A stretch of DNA of 64,000 bases from Bin80 sp964503085 (GTDB lineage Bacteria; Bacteroidota; Rhodothermia; Rhodothermales; Bin80). The position numbers and the translations under genes are program-made. Under the pieces are notes generated by a model that worked only from the letters and a program-made list of their open reading frames with translations, did not search any database and was not told the origin of the DNA. Shown piece after piece: positions 18,901-27,328 of this stretch; position 1 is the stretch's first letter; each line of letters starts with the position of its first letter. The DNA is taken from assembly GCA_964503085.1 (NCBI GenBank), contig CAZCYQ010000007.1, positions 1-64,000 on the forward strand, read 5' to 3'.

Positions 18901-19790
18901 TGAGTGGTTGGAACAGGGAAGGCGTGTACGGGGTCACGCTGGATCCATACATCTCCCCGGGTTTTACGTTGGGCCTCCGTAATCCTGCAGATTACCGCCT
19001 GGAAATCGTCGGTCCGGCGCAGGGACAATCAGTGCAGATGCAGGCGTCCTTCTTCAGAAGATTGCCGTCCAGGCCGACGAATGTTCGCGTGTTTCGGGTT
19101 GAGCACGATGGTGCGGGAGGCAGACGTGACGTAGAAGTTGAGTACGGATTCTGGGATTTGACGGGCGATGACTTTACAGGTGCGCAGTCAACTTTGCCGG
19201 CAACCTTCAGTGCAGACAGAGATCGACGGGAGTCAGATTTGATCATCATTCAAGAGCCCAGGGTTGGAGATGAAGGCGGGGCTTCTATACATACGTGGCG
19301 TTTAGCATTGGATTTTTCGGTTGAAAGCAATACGAACCCATCCGAGGGAGATGTAGCCACGCTCGTTACTCGCAAGCCATTCCTTTCCACGGACGTGTTT
19401 GAGTTCAGTACCCGAGCCCCAGTCGCCTCTACAGATAATCCTGACTCGCTCCTGTCCCGCATACAGGTTGTTCCCAACCCCTATGTAGTAACCAATCGAT
19501 TTGAGGAATTAAATGCTTTTTCCACCGGACGGGGAGAGCGTGTGATCAAGTTTATCAATCTACCACCCGAGTGTACGCTTAGAATTTTCAACGTGAGTGG
19601 TCGCCTGATCCGGACATTATACCTAAATGAGGGAGGCAACCATTCAGTAGCCAGTAGTCTGATGAATGGTACGATTACTTGGGATTTGCTGAGTACTGAT
19701 GCGTTAACGGTAGCATATGGTGTTTACCTGTACCATGTGGAAGCCCCGGGAATAGGTGAAAAAACGGGTACATTTGCCATCATCAAATGA
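15948..19790 (+). CDS. Large secreted protein with Asp-rich repeats, FnIII-like and T9SS-type C-terminal domain
   Basis: Exported 1280-aa protein of unknown function. Seen: a signal peptide (AAPVFAQG), six acidic calcium-binding-like motifs of the type D-x-I-D-N-D-x-D-G at about residues 316, 353, 381, 447, 512 and 540, resembling thrombospondin type 3/dockerin loops, and a fibronectin III-like segment near 695-800 (VTLYWDAKSEE, FEGYRIYRA). The C-terminal ~115 residues (VVPNPYVVTN, LRIFNVSGRLIRTLY, YGVYLYHVEA) resemble the sorting domains of T9SS substrates. The start overlaps the TonB receptor stop by 1 bp and the end overlaps the PorV-like gene by 4 bp, so the three are one operon. I infer that it is a cell-surface partner of the receptor. 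Confidence 0.8.
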   Translation: MKELRKLAVIGCLVISAAPVFAQGVIDRNHVPSDERVDPLERRRDDIDGNNIRATITNWAQTASSGTPGDFWYEWPKNTNRRYVALTQLWVGAETVANAGPNAGEPMWIVDVADFRGNNTGGNTSWTFEPVGGYVNPAGSEYGIAQSDEPDSWPPYWPDKLSDTGDPGWSGSWNGFFGKDIFNADQEFFFKAGDDQYDRYRGSYVPDATDQSRYGLGLIIETRIMAWTQILVDDVVFLIYGVKNDGTEDLEKVGMAVWLADCVAGDCGDDVIFFDLLEDVAFMTDEDGIGDQNFGSDPAGTVGIAFLETPGNATDRIDNDGDGSVSDECPQNMGECNSPIVPESFLSGEVAANNIDDNGNGLIDENIVHVPFGTQRGVGFADYIDNDEDGEQGAPVITAEMAAAASIDLWLRWPPNPQNDPMQQVNGQVEVHLVNVTQETIGLPFRDNIDNDDSHVVPTAAYPYLSEPGSPVITQGMIDAAAADPYRRYLVPDAGILLYDVGPEDLGKAYADGVDNDLDGAIDEGIDEGTDEMIDESRADGIDNDQDWILLQNDTGLDGVAFSGDYGDGDGMPTTGAGSSFPGEKNIDVTDVSESDQIGITNVRLFGANTLAIGSSSDRFLFYSYLFPGDFDTEQPDPGDNDLTVASGLFPLKAGQTERISLSVQLGIGQEEVLAGRDNALDAYAEDYQFAQAPITPEVSVVPGDGRVTLYWDAKSEESDDEFLRSLGLPSKDFEGYRIYRATDPAFLDALQITDGRGNLTFRKPIAQFDLINGNAGFHPVAVNGVSFYMGDDRVSAGEGLNGLAHAYVDSTVDNGVTYYYAVTAYDFGAPSANISPTETPVRIRRRADGSVETGRNVVVVTPAAPVGGYQEATLETVDGYLPRIQGSTSSRIAYAITDPRAIIDGNRYRITFDDSLHAGGRFSPDTLKTKYFTLTDISSDRVLLDRSVAWRQGWEFPPLDDYGNSLGFSLRFFGETLVRLNSALSGWNREGVYGVTLDPYISPGFTLGLRNPADYRLEIVGPAQGQSVQMQASFFRRLPSRPTNVRVFRVEHDGAGGRRDVEVEYGFWDLTGDDFTGAQSTLPATFSADRDRRESDLIIIQEPRVGDEGGASIHTWRLALDFSVESNTNPSEGDVATLVTRKPFLSTDVFEFSTRAPVASTDNPDSLLSRIQVVPNPYVVTNRFEELNAFSTGRGERVIKFINLPPECTLRIFNVSGRLIRTLYLNEGGNHSVASSLMNGTITWDLLSTDALTVAYGVYLYHVEAPGIGEKTGTFAIIK

Positions 19791-20842
19791 TTCAGCATCG
19801 GCCTCCATATTCGGTAGCTTGTTTGATGGTTATGGGACTGACTCTGGTCAGTTCACAGGGTGTGTCGGGCCAGTTCACCAATGAGACTCGCGAGGTTACC
19901 CGCAAGGGAACGACTGCTGCGGAATTTCTCAGTATCCCCATAGGGGCACGAGCAACTGGAATGGGGAGTGCGATCACAGCCAGTGTTGACGATCCGACCG
20001 CACTCTATTGGAATCCGGCCGGTTTGGGATTGCTTTCCGAGGCCTCTGTGTCTGCTGAGCATGCATCCTGGCTGGCAGGTATAAACTTCAACTATGCAGC
20101 CATAGCTCTGCCAAGCAGGCTGGGTACTTTTGGCGCAGCGGTCACTGCCATGGGTACGCCGGATATGCGGGTGACGACGGTTGAGGAACAGGAGGGTACA
20201 GGGGAAACCTTTAAGGCTTCCAGCTATGCATTTGCGCTTGCGTGGGGGCGAAGGCTCACGGACCGATTCACCTTCGGAGCCACCGTAAAGGTAATCACCG
20301 AGCAGATATGGCATTCTACCGCAAGGGGAGCGGCGCTTGATATCGGTACTGTATTTGTGACGCCTTTCAGGGGGATTCGGTTAGGAGCGGCCATCTCCAA
20401 TTTTGGCACAAAGATGGAGATGACAGGAGATGATTTGCTGGTGACAGCAGATATTGATCCTCGCAATCGCGGCAATAATGAAAGTAATCGGGCTTACCTG
20501 AGAGCAGATCGATTTGATCTGCCTCTGATCATGCGCATTGGGCTCGCAGGAGAAATACTGGAAACGGAAACCGCACGCGTAACTGTTGCGCTGGATGTTC
20601 TGAGTCCCAACAACAGCAACCAGTACGTTAATGTGGGGATAGAGTCTGGATTGCTTGGCGACCTGTTAATGGTGCGAGGCGGCTACAGTGAGCTGTTTCT
20701 GCAAAACAGTGTGCGTTCATTTTCTTTTGGGGTGGGGTTGCGGTATGACTTTTCTGTGGTTGGGATGGCCATAGACTATGCGTACGAGCAGCAGCGCTAC
20801 TTTGATAACGTAAGTCGAATTTCAATGTCCCTCAGTTTTTAG
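19787..20842 (+). CDS. PorV/PorQ-family outer-membrane protein
   Basis: Outer-membrane beta-barrel of the PorV family (UPF0164-like). In T9SS organisms PorV shuttles substrates from the translocon to the attachment complex; other paralogues occur in surface operons. Seen: a signal peptide ending near GVSGQ, the conserved AAEFLSIPIGARATGMGSA followed by DPTALYWNPAGL near residues 43-80, alternating beta-strand sequence and a terminal Phe (ISMSLSF). The 351 residues are typical. It is coupled by ATGA to the upstream T9SS-type protein, which suggests it serves that protein or its export. Confidence 0.85.
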   Translation: MIQHRPPYSVACLMVMGLTLVSSQGVSGQFTNETREVTRKGTTAAEFLSIPIGARATGMGSAITASVDDPTALYWNPAGLGLLSEASVSAEHASWLAGINFNYAAIALPSRLGTFGAAVTAMGTPDMRVTTVEEQEGTGETFKASSYAFALAWGRRLTDRFTFGATVKVITEQIWHSTARGAALDIGTVFVTPFRGIRLGAAISNFGTKMEMTGDDLLVTADIDPRNRGNNESNRAYLRADRFDLPLIMRIGLAGEILETETARVTVALDVLSPNNSNQYVNVGIESGLLGDLLMVRGGYSELFLQNSVRSFSFGVGLRYDFSVVGMAIDYAYEQQRYFDNVSRISMSLSF

Positions 20843-20871
20843 TGCCTGCGTGTTATGCGGGGAAGTATTTG

Positions 20872-20879
20872 TATATTTG
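20872..20879 (+). promoter_or_regulatory. Candidate Bacteroidota-type promoter -7 element
   Basis: TATATTTG matches the TAnnTTTG element used by the primary sigma factor of Bacteroidota. It lies 30 bp before the ATG of the next secreted protein, a suitable distance for a short leader. No good -33 TTTG box was found at the usual spacing, so the call is tentative. Confidence 0.4.
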
Positions 20880-20908
20880 GCGCTTGGACTAGTTTAAAAG
20901 AAGATTTC

Positions 20909-22993
20909 ATGAAGACAAAATACTTGTTACGAATTGGGTTGCTGCTTTGCTGCATATTTGTGGTCGCCGGCGCACAGGCTCAACGTACCGTCACGATGCG
21001 GCTAAATATGACCTCTGTTCCAGACACAATAAACGGAATGGGATTGGTTGAAGTGCGTGGTGCGGGCGGGGAAACTGGTAGTGTTGCACCAGATACCTTG
21101 GCAGATGGCAACATTATTGACTGGAGCGCTGCCAGCACGCTCGAGCCCGTTAACGAAAAGGGGCCCAACGGCGAAGACAGCGACTACTGGAGCATAACGT
21201 TTATGATTGACGAGACGGACAGTCTTCAGCATAAGTTCTATTCGGATCAACTCAATATGTCATTGAATGCGGGTTGGGAGGCGGATCCCAATCCATACAT
21301 AGAGCCGGGTACCGGGGATGTTGATCTTGGTCTGCACTTTTTTGAGGCACAGATTCCATGGCATGGTGTTTCGGGACGGCGCGCAGGAGGGTATAACTGG
21401 CTACCTTGGGAGCCCAAGACGGACTCTGTTGCAGTATGGTATCGCGTAGCCATGTTCGGGCTGCATTCCGAGGATAAAGGCTATGATGCAACGATGATGG
21501 CCCCGGATCAGATTGTTGGTGTACGCGGAGCCCCGATTGACGACGGTGCCGGTGCGGTAGGTCCCTTGGATTGGGGAGCATCACAGGTGGTGTTAGACCG
21601 TGAGTCAATGGATGAATCGACCGCGGGTTACAGTATCTATTCAGGCGTCGCATATTATCCAGCTACGCTAGCAGGAATGAATCAAGAGTACAAGTTTGTC
21701 CTTGAACACGGGGAAACTGTCGGATGGGAGGAAGGAAACGTTGTTGGTAACCGAAGTTTCACTGTGCCGGCATCTGATACCACGCTGCACTGGATGTATT
21801 ACGGTAACACGGCGCCCAGTAAGGTCGTGCCTGTAGAAGGACAGGTGGTCTTTGGTGTAGATATGAGTGCTTTTGAGACCATTGGTCTTTTTGATACTGC
21901 CCGCAATGACACCTTGTGGGTCTTTGGAGATTTCAATGGCTGGCAAACCTGTCGGGACGAGCAAAGGCTGGAGGAATGTTACATGTTTAAAGAACCGGGA
22001 GGCACCAACTTTGCGGCGGCCGTTCCGCTGACACGCCCACCTGGCTGGAGTTCCGGCTATAAGTATTTCCTTGACTTTAACGATGTAGAGTTTGAGGCCC
22101 AGTTTGGTGTGCCTCCCCCGAGTGGGTGGGAAGAGGGTCACAGGACCGGAATCAACCGTGAATTTGACTTCGCAGGAGATACAGATGCTTCACAGATCCT
22201 GTCTCTATCATATTTCAATGATGCGACACCAATGAATGTGATGATGGATGGAGACGAAACTGAAGTGATGTTTTCAGTCACCATGCAGCAGGCAATAGAT
22301 AGTCAGGCGCAGCCATTCAATCCGGCTACAGATTCTGTGAGCATTCGTCTGGGGGATCCGATTTGGGCACACACCCAAGGGGTGGACGGAACGGATCATG
22401 ACATTCCGCTCTGGGATGAGGTGTTACTTACGGACGCTGATGGAGATGGTACGTACACCGGAACCTACACGGTTAAGGGACCCAGCTATAACATCCTGAC
22501 GTTCAAATATATGTACGGAGGCAAGAGTATGAGTACCTCGGAGATGGGTTCAGATACCAGAGAGCCTGGGCGCAACAGGGTTCATTTCATTCCCAAGAAT
22601 GCGGATGGTTCGTTCCAGGCGCAATATGAGTTGCCGGTTCACGAGTTCAATCTCGTGCCAGGGCCACTCCCGCACGATAATAATCCCTACATCACGAACA
22701 CGGGGATTGAGCAATCTGAGGAGATTCCCACCAACATCTGGTTAGGGGAGAACTACCCCAACCCATTCAACCCAACGACGACGATTGAGTATGGCCTCGA
22801 GCAGCAGGCACACGTACAGCTTCATGTTTACGACATGCTTGGCCGTCGGGTAGCCACACTCGTTGATGGACTGCAGCAGGCTGCTACCTATACCGTCACG
22901 TTTGATGCTTCCAGGTTGGCGAGTGGTATTTACCTGTATCGCCTCGAAACTCCGCATCGTGCATACACGAAGCGGATGATGCTGATCAAGTAA
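20909..22993 (+). CDS. Secreted beta-rich protein with T9SS sorting domain, possible glycan-binding
   Basis: Exported 694-aa protein. ATG at 20909 is chosen because it opens a clear signal peptide (LLCCIFVVAGAQAQ); the frame is open a little further upstream. The body contains repeated segments such as VTMRLNMTSV, VVFGVDMSAF and VMFSVTMQQA, and LWVFGDFNGWQ recalls glycan-binding CBM20/48-like folds. The C-terminus is a textbook sorting domain (LGENYPNPFNPTTTIEYGL, ending YTKRMMLIK). It has its own promoter-like element and a strong terminator, so it is probably monocistronic. A GH13 enzyme lies 1.2 kb downstream, so a role in starch-like glycan binding is inferred, not shown. Confidence 0.75.
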   Translation: MKTKYLLRIGLLLCCIFVVAGAQAQRTVTMRLNMTSVPDTINGMGLVEVRGAGGETGSVAPDTLADGNIIDWSAASTLEPVNEKGPNGEDSDYWSITFMIDETDSLQHKFYSDQLNMSLNAGWEADPNPYIEPGTGDVDLGLHFFEAQIPWHGVSGRRAGGYNWLPWEPKTDSVAVWYRVAMFGLHSEDKGYDATMMAPDQIVGVRGAPIDDGAGAVGPLDWGASQVVLDRESMDESTAGYSIYSGVAYYPATLAGMNQEYKFVLEHGETVGWEEGNVVGNRSFTVPASDTTLHWMYYGNTAPSKVVPVEGQVVFGVDMSAFETIGLFDTARNDTLWVFGDFNGWQTCRDEQRLEECYMFKEPGGTNFAAAVPLTRPPGWSSGYKYFLDFNDVEFEAQFGVPPPSGWEEGHRTGINREFDFAGDTDASQILSLSYFNDATPMNVMMDGDETEVMFSVTMQQAIDSQAQPFNPATDSVSIRLGDPIWAHTQGVDGTDHDIPLWDEVLLTDADGDGTYTGTYTVKGPSYNILTFKYMYGGKSMSTSEMGSDTREPGRNRVHFIPKNADGSFQAQYELPVHEFNLVPGPLPHDNNPYITNTGIEQSEEIPTNIWLGENYPNPFNPTTTIEYGLEQQAHVQLHVYDMLGRRVATLVDGLQQAATYTVTFDASRLASGIYLYRLETPHRAYTKRMMLIK

Positions 22994-23000
22994 GCGATCA

Positions 23001-23034
23001 TGGGTCGGCAGGGTATTCCTGCCGGCCCATTTTT
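23001..23034 (+). terminator. Rho-independent terminator
   Basis: A 12-bp stem (23001-23012 pairing with 23018-23029, one G-T wobble position), a 5-nt loop and a T5 run at 23030-23034, lying 7 bp after the stop of the T9SS-sorted protein. Confidence 0.88.
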
Positions 23035-23200
23035 GTATTGTTTTGTATTTGCGAGTCAAGTTAGATTGCATCTTTGCCACTTGGTCGGGGGGAAGAGTGT
23101 TTGTAGAATTCTACGAGCTGCAATTCGGTATTGGGGTAAATCAAGGGGGCGGGGCTGCCAGTTGAGTGGGTACCGGTCTCGGGTGTAAGACTGCGGTTCA

Positions 23201-23932
23201 ATGAGAATCAGGACCTTTTTGAAAAAGCAGCTTCGTAGAGTCGGCTTGGAGGTGAATCGCTTCAATGCGGCGGGTTCGTTTACTTCAAGGAGACAGAGGA
23301 TGCTGGAGCGTGCAGGGGTAGATCTCGTACTTGATGCCGGGGCAAGCGATGGCGGATTCGCGTCTGAGTTGAGGGATGCTGGCTACAAGGGGCGGATCAT
23401 TTCATTTGAGCCATTAGAGAAGCCTTACCGATCCCTGTTAGCCAAGGCGACGAAGGACGACAACTGGGAGGTTTTTCAATATGCACTGGGGAGTGTGTCC
23501 GAGGAGGCCGAGATGAATATCGCCAAGGATGACAAATGCAGTTCACTCCTGGCTCCACTGGAACGACAGACTCGAGTATACTCGGGTGCACTGACATCAT
23601 CCTCAACTATGGTTCACGTGCGGAGGTTGAGTGATCTGTACGGTGCACAGTTTCAACCCGGGGAGTGCACTTTTTTGAAGATTGATACGCAAGGTTACGA
23701 GGGGCATGTGATTGATGGGGCAGGGGATGTGCTGGACAAGATGGTGGGGATACAGGTTGAGTTGTCTCTGGTACCACTGTTTGACGGAGGTCAGAGTTAT
23801 GCCAGGCTCTTGCAGGAGCTGGAACGCCGACAATTCCAGCCCGTATTGTTGGAACCCGTGTTCGTTGACCCGGAGACCGAACAAACTCTCCAGGTGGACG
23901 CTGTTTTCTTACGTCAGGACCTATTGAAATAA
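23201..23932 (+). CDS. FkbM-family SAM-dependent methyltransferase
   Basis: Methyltransferase of the FkbM type, often O-methylating sugars or lipid-linked glycans. Seen: basic N-terminus, SAM-binding motif I LVLDAGASDGGF (42-53), acidic loop ISFEPLEKPY and the conserved FLKIDTQGYEGHVIDGA. The 243 residues are typical and no signal peptide is present, so it is cytoplasmic. It sits between two secreted T9SS-type proteins but after a terminator, so it probably has its own promoter. Acceptor unknown; modification of surface polysaccharide is a reasonable guess. Confidence 0.9.
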   Translation: MRIRTFLKKQLRRVGLEVNRFNAAGSFTSRRQRMLERAGVDLVLDAGASDGGFASELRDAGYKGRIISFEPLEKPYRSLLAKATKDDNWEVFQYALGSVSEEAEMNIAKDDKCSSLLAPLERQTRVYSGALTSSSTMVHVRRLSDLYGAQFQPGECTFLKIDTQGYEGHVIDGAGDVLDKMVGIQVELSLVPLFDGGQSYARLLQELERRQFQPVLLEPVFVDPETEQTLQVDAVFLRQDLLK

Positions 23933-24248
23933 GCCGGCGATTCGCAATTCGTTGTGTTTCTGATGGCTATTTCTGGTATTGGAGGTTTCTCGCATCAGCC
24001 GGATCGGGATACCTCAAACTTTGGGAGTCTCGACTCCATTGAGTTCTCAAGAGGCACGGCGCGGGGTGGTCAAAGACGAAAGAGTCAAATGATGGTCAAT
24101 GCCCGCAGTACAGTGCCTGTATCATTCAATTGTGAATTTATCTTTGGAACACCTAATGCAGATGGAGACATTTTATGTGAGCCAGATATAAAGGTAGGAG
24201 GGTCGTAGCCTGATTTTGCAGGTATTCCAATGATGTTTTGATAGTCTT
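23933..24248. other. Intergenic region, no gene recognised
   Basis: About 316 bp between the methyltransferase and the GH13 gene. A plus-strand frame at 23954-24208 has no domain or convincing start and is not called. It should contain the promoter of the GH13 gene, but I could not fix one by eye. Confidence 0.35.
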
Positions 24249-27140
24249 ATGAGATTTCCCCAAAATTCTGTTCGCTTACTCACTTTTGTTACGCTGGCCT
24301 TTTGTGCGGCTCAGGCACAGGGCCAACAATTGGATGTCACGTTTCGATGGATACCGGACCGCCCGGTTGTGCGAGCATTTTTGCCCGGTGAGTTTAATGG
24401 TTGGGGGCCAAACAGCGGTGGGCGTATAGCTCCGACGGCGCCTTCATTAATGACCTTTGACAGTACGACCGGAGAATGGCATTACACTCACACCTTGGAG
24501 GTAGGGGAAACATACCAGTACAAAATGCATGTTCATCTAAACGAATCAGGGTCCAGCAATGTGTGGATAACCGACCCGCTGAACGATCGAATTAATCCGA
24601 GTGAGCACAACAATTCAGTTGTAACCATTTCGGATCCCATGGTTTTTCAACTGGCTCTGCGACGTAACAGCGAGGGCGCAGTAACGGGCTTAAGTGCGGG
24701 GGTGTTTGCCACGAGGGATCTTGCGGAACTCACATTTGCAATGAACGGTCAGGAGCAGGGTGGACTAGCGTACTATACAGATGGCATCTTCCATTTTGAG
24801 CTGGATGCTCCTGCTGCTTGTGATCTGGCATTCACGCTTACGGCCGTAGATAGTGGTGGCAATACAGTAAGCCATACCGTTGGTAAAATTCCTCCCTCAG
24901 TTGTGGATGCTCCGCGACCCGCAGGGATCGTGGATGGGATTAACTACAATATTCAGGATCCAACTCAGGCAACGTTGTCGGTTTTTGCGCCAAACAAGTG
25001 TTATATGTATGCTGTTGGCGAATTCACTGGATGGGAGGCCAATCAGAGCGGGCTCATGAATCGGGATGTGGTTGCCCAAGACAGTATACACTGGTGGCTT
25101 ACACTCGAGGGATTAGATCCTGGGCGACAGATTGGCTATCAATACGAGACAGACGATGGGGTACGATTTGCAGATTTATTCTCCGAACTGATACTTGATC
25201 CAGTTCATGATCGGTCAATTCCTCCGACGACCTATCCGCAGTTGAAAGTTTATCCACATGGTCGTACTAAAGGCCCAGTTTCTGTATTACAGACGAACCA
25301 GCAGCCGTATGAATGGAAGGTAGACGACTTTGAGCCTCCTGCACCAGAAGAGTTGGTGATCTATGAATTATTAGTCCGGGATTTTTTGCATGAACATGAC
25401 TGGACAACGCTAACAGATACGCTAACCTACCTGCAGCATCTAGGCATCAATGCTATTGAGTTGATGCCGGTGGCTGAGTTTGGAGGTAACATCAACTGGG
25501 GGTATCAGCCGAACTTCTATTTTGCACCGGATAAGTATTATGGTCCCGCAGAAGACCTGAAGCGATTCGTGGATACGGCCCATGAGTTGGGAATAGCTGT
25601 TATTCTGGATGTCGTGTACAACCATGTAGATATCCCATCCCCATTGATAACTCTCTATGGAGCCAAGGATTCCAACCCATGGATCAATATTCCACCGCGG
25701 CATGCGTACAACGTGTTTTTTGATCTCAATCACGAGGATCCCTACACTCAGTACTGGCTGGATCGTGCGAATGCTTATTGGCTTACCGAATTCAGGGTAG
25801 ATGGCTTTCGCTTTGATTTGTCCAAGGGATTTACGCAGCGTAATACCGGCTCGGACTGGGCAGCATGGGATAGCTATGATGCATCACGTATTCGCTTGAT
25901 TAAGCGTATGGCAAACAGGATGTGGTCAGTCAATCCAAATGCCTATATAATCCTGGAGCACTGGACACGAGATCGGGAGGAGCGGGAGTTAGCTGGGTAT
26001 GGTGTAGATCAAGGTTTGCCCGGGATGATGGTGTGGGCCAATGTGACGCATCAGTTTTCGGAAGCCGTAATGGGATATAACGGTGGAAATAACAGCGATT
26101 TCTCGCGTACCTACTATGGGGATGGAGGCAGGGGATGGGAATTGCCCCATGTAATAACCTACATGGAAAGCCACGACGAACAGTGGCTTATGTACAAAAT
26201 GCGCCAACATGGGGCTTGTGAACGCTCTCCATCAGGAGGAGATCTCTGTGATCCATCGCTCGAAGCTAATTCGGGGACCTACAATGTTCGGCGCCTACCG
26301 ATTGCACTTGATCGTCTTAAGATGGCAGGTGCCTTTTATTTTTTACTTCCTGGACCACGTATGCTCTGGCAGTTTGGAGAACTTGGGTACGGATATGGTG
26401 ACCGTGGAGAAGAATGTCTGGAGCCTAATGATTGTCCACCCTATGCTCCCTCTCGTATAGCCCCTAAACCCATTCGCTGGGACTATTATTATGATCCACT
26501 CCGAAAACGTCTTTATGATACATGGTCGGCACTCATTAACCTGCGCCGCAATTATCCGGTCTTTCATAGTACTGAGTCGGATGTTGCACTTTCGTTAGCT
26601 GGGCCCGTCAAGCGTATACATTTGCGAAACGCGGATACGGATATGGAGGCTGTAATTATTGGGAATTTTGGAGTTACCCCTGAACGCAATAGACTCGGGC
26701 TGGGAGTTCCCCCTGTATACTGGTACGACTTTTTTTCGGGGGACTCGCTCAACGCGACTGGCAATATTCCCTCAATGTTGCAGCCCGGCGAGTTTCATGT
26801 GTATACATCTAAACCTGTACCACGACCGCCAGAAGGCCTAATTACAGTAGATAGGCAATCTTCTGAACCACAAGTTTTTGGGTTCACATTACTGAGCAAT
26901 TATCCAAATCCATTCAGGGATCAGACGAATATTCAATTCAGCCTGGATCGAGCGCAGCCGGTCCGCATCGAGGTTTTTGATGTGCTTGGTCGCCGGATCA
27001 CTCTGTTAGTGGACGAGGTACTTTTATCGGGTACGCATTCAGTGACACTGGATGCTGTTTCGCTACCGTCCGGGCTTTATACAGTTCTTATGTCTGGTGA
27101 ATCTTCAAGAGCGTCTCTGCCGGTCTTGCTGGTTCGGTAG
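24249..27140 (+). CDS. Secreted alpha-amylase-family (GH13) enzyme with N-terminal CBM48-like and C-terminal T9SS domains
   Basis: Extracellular starch or alpha-glucan-active enzyme. In order: a signal peptide ending AQGQQ, a CBM48/E-set-like domain with LPGEFNGWGPNSGG (about 40-115), a second similar module with YAVGEFTGWEANQS near 255, the catalytic barrel, and a T9SS sorting domain (LLSNYPNPFRDQTNIQFSL). GH13 motifs: DVVYNH (Asp454), GFRFDLSKG (nucleophile Asp523), IILEHW (acid/base Glu570) and ESHDEQ (Asp643). All catalytic residues are present. Two starch-binding-like modules before the barrel fit branching/pullulanase-like or alpha-amylase subfamilies; the exact specificity cannot be told. 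The 963 residues match this multidomain layout. Confidence 0.88.
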   Translation: MRFPQNSVRLLTFVTLAFCAAQAQGQQLDVTFRWIPDRPVVRAFLPGEFNGWGPNSGGRIAPTAPSLMTFDSTTGEWHYTHTLEVGETYQYKMHVHLNESGSSNVWITDPLNDRINPSEHNNSVVTISDPMVFQLALRRNSEGAVTGLSAGVFATRDLAELTFAMNGQEQGGLAYYTDGIFHFELDAPAACDLAFTLTAVDSGGNTVSHTVGKIPPSVVDAPRPAGIVDGINYNIQDPTQATLSVFAPNKCYMYAVGEFTGWEANQSGLMNRDVVAQDSIHWWLTLEGLDPGRQIGYQYETDDGVRFADLFSELILDPVHDRSIPPTTYPQLKVYPHGRTKGPVSVLQTNQQPYEWKVDDFEPPAPEELVIYELLVRDFLHEHDWTTLTDTLTYLQHLGINAIELMPVAEFGGNINWGYQPNFYFAPDKYYGPAEDLKRFVDTAHELGIAVILDVVYNHVDIPSPLITLYGAKDSNPWINIPPRHAYNVFFDLNHEDPYTQYWLDRANAYWLTEFRVDGFRFDLSKGFTQRNTGSDWAAWDSYDASRIRLIKRMANRMWSVNPNAYIILEHWTRDREERELAGYGVDQGLPGMMVWANVTHQFSEAVMGYNGGNNSDFSRTYYGDGGRGWELPHVITYMESHDEQWLMYKMRQHGACERSPSGGDLCDPSLEANSGTYNVRRLPIALDRLKMAGAFYFLLPGPRMLWQFGELGYGYGDRGEECLEPNDCPPYAPSRIAPKPIRWDYYYDPLRKRLYDTWSALINLRRNYPVFHSTESDVALSLAGPVKRIHLRNADTDMEAVIIGNFGVTPERNRLGLGVPPVYWYDFFSGDSLNATGNIPSMLQPGEFHVYTSKPVPRPPEGLITVDRQSSEPQVFGFTLLSNYPNPFRDQTNIQFSLDRAQPVRIEVFDVLGRRITLLVDEVLLSGTHSVTLDAVSLPSGLYTVLMSGESSRASLPVLLVR

Positions 27141-27328
27141 TATTGGGGATTATTGCGGAAAATTGGAACCACCTGCACATATTGAGTGTCACACTGGGCT
27201 GTGGTGGTTTGCTATTTAAAATTTGCTCAGCAACGCCGCCGAGGAGTTGTTAGATTTTTGGCTCGCTTTTAGATTCGTTGCGCCTGGTACTTGGTTGGAG
27301 CGCATTGAAGTTGCTGTTAATCTGAGGC

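Noticed and set aside
23954..24208. Plus-strand 84-codon frame before the GH13 gene
   Set aside because: No domain or start signal; likely chance in an intergenic region.
27167..27209. Terminator after the GH13 gene
   Set aside because: The 7-bp arms AACCACC and GGTGGTT are separated by a 29-nt loop and not followed by a T-run.
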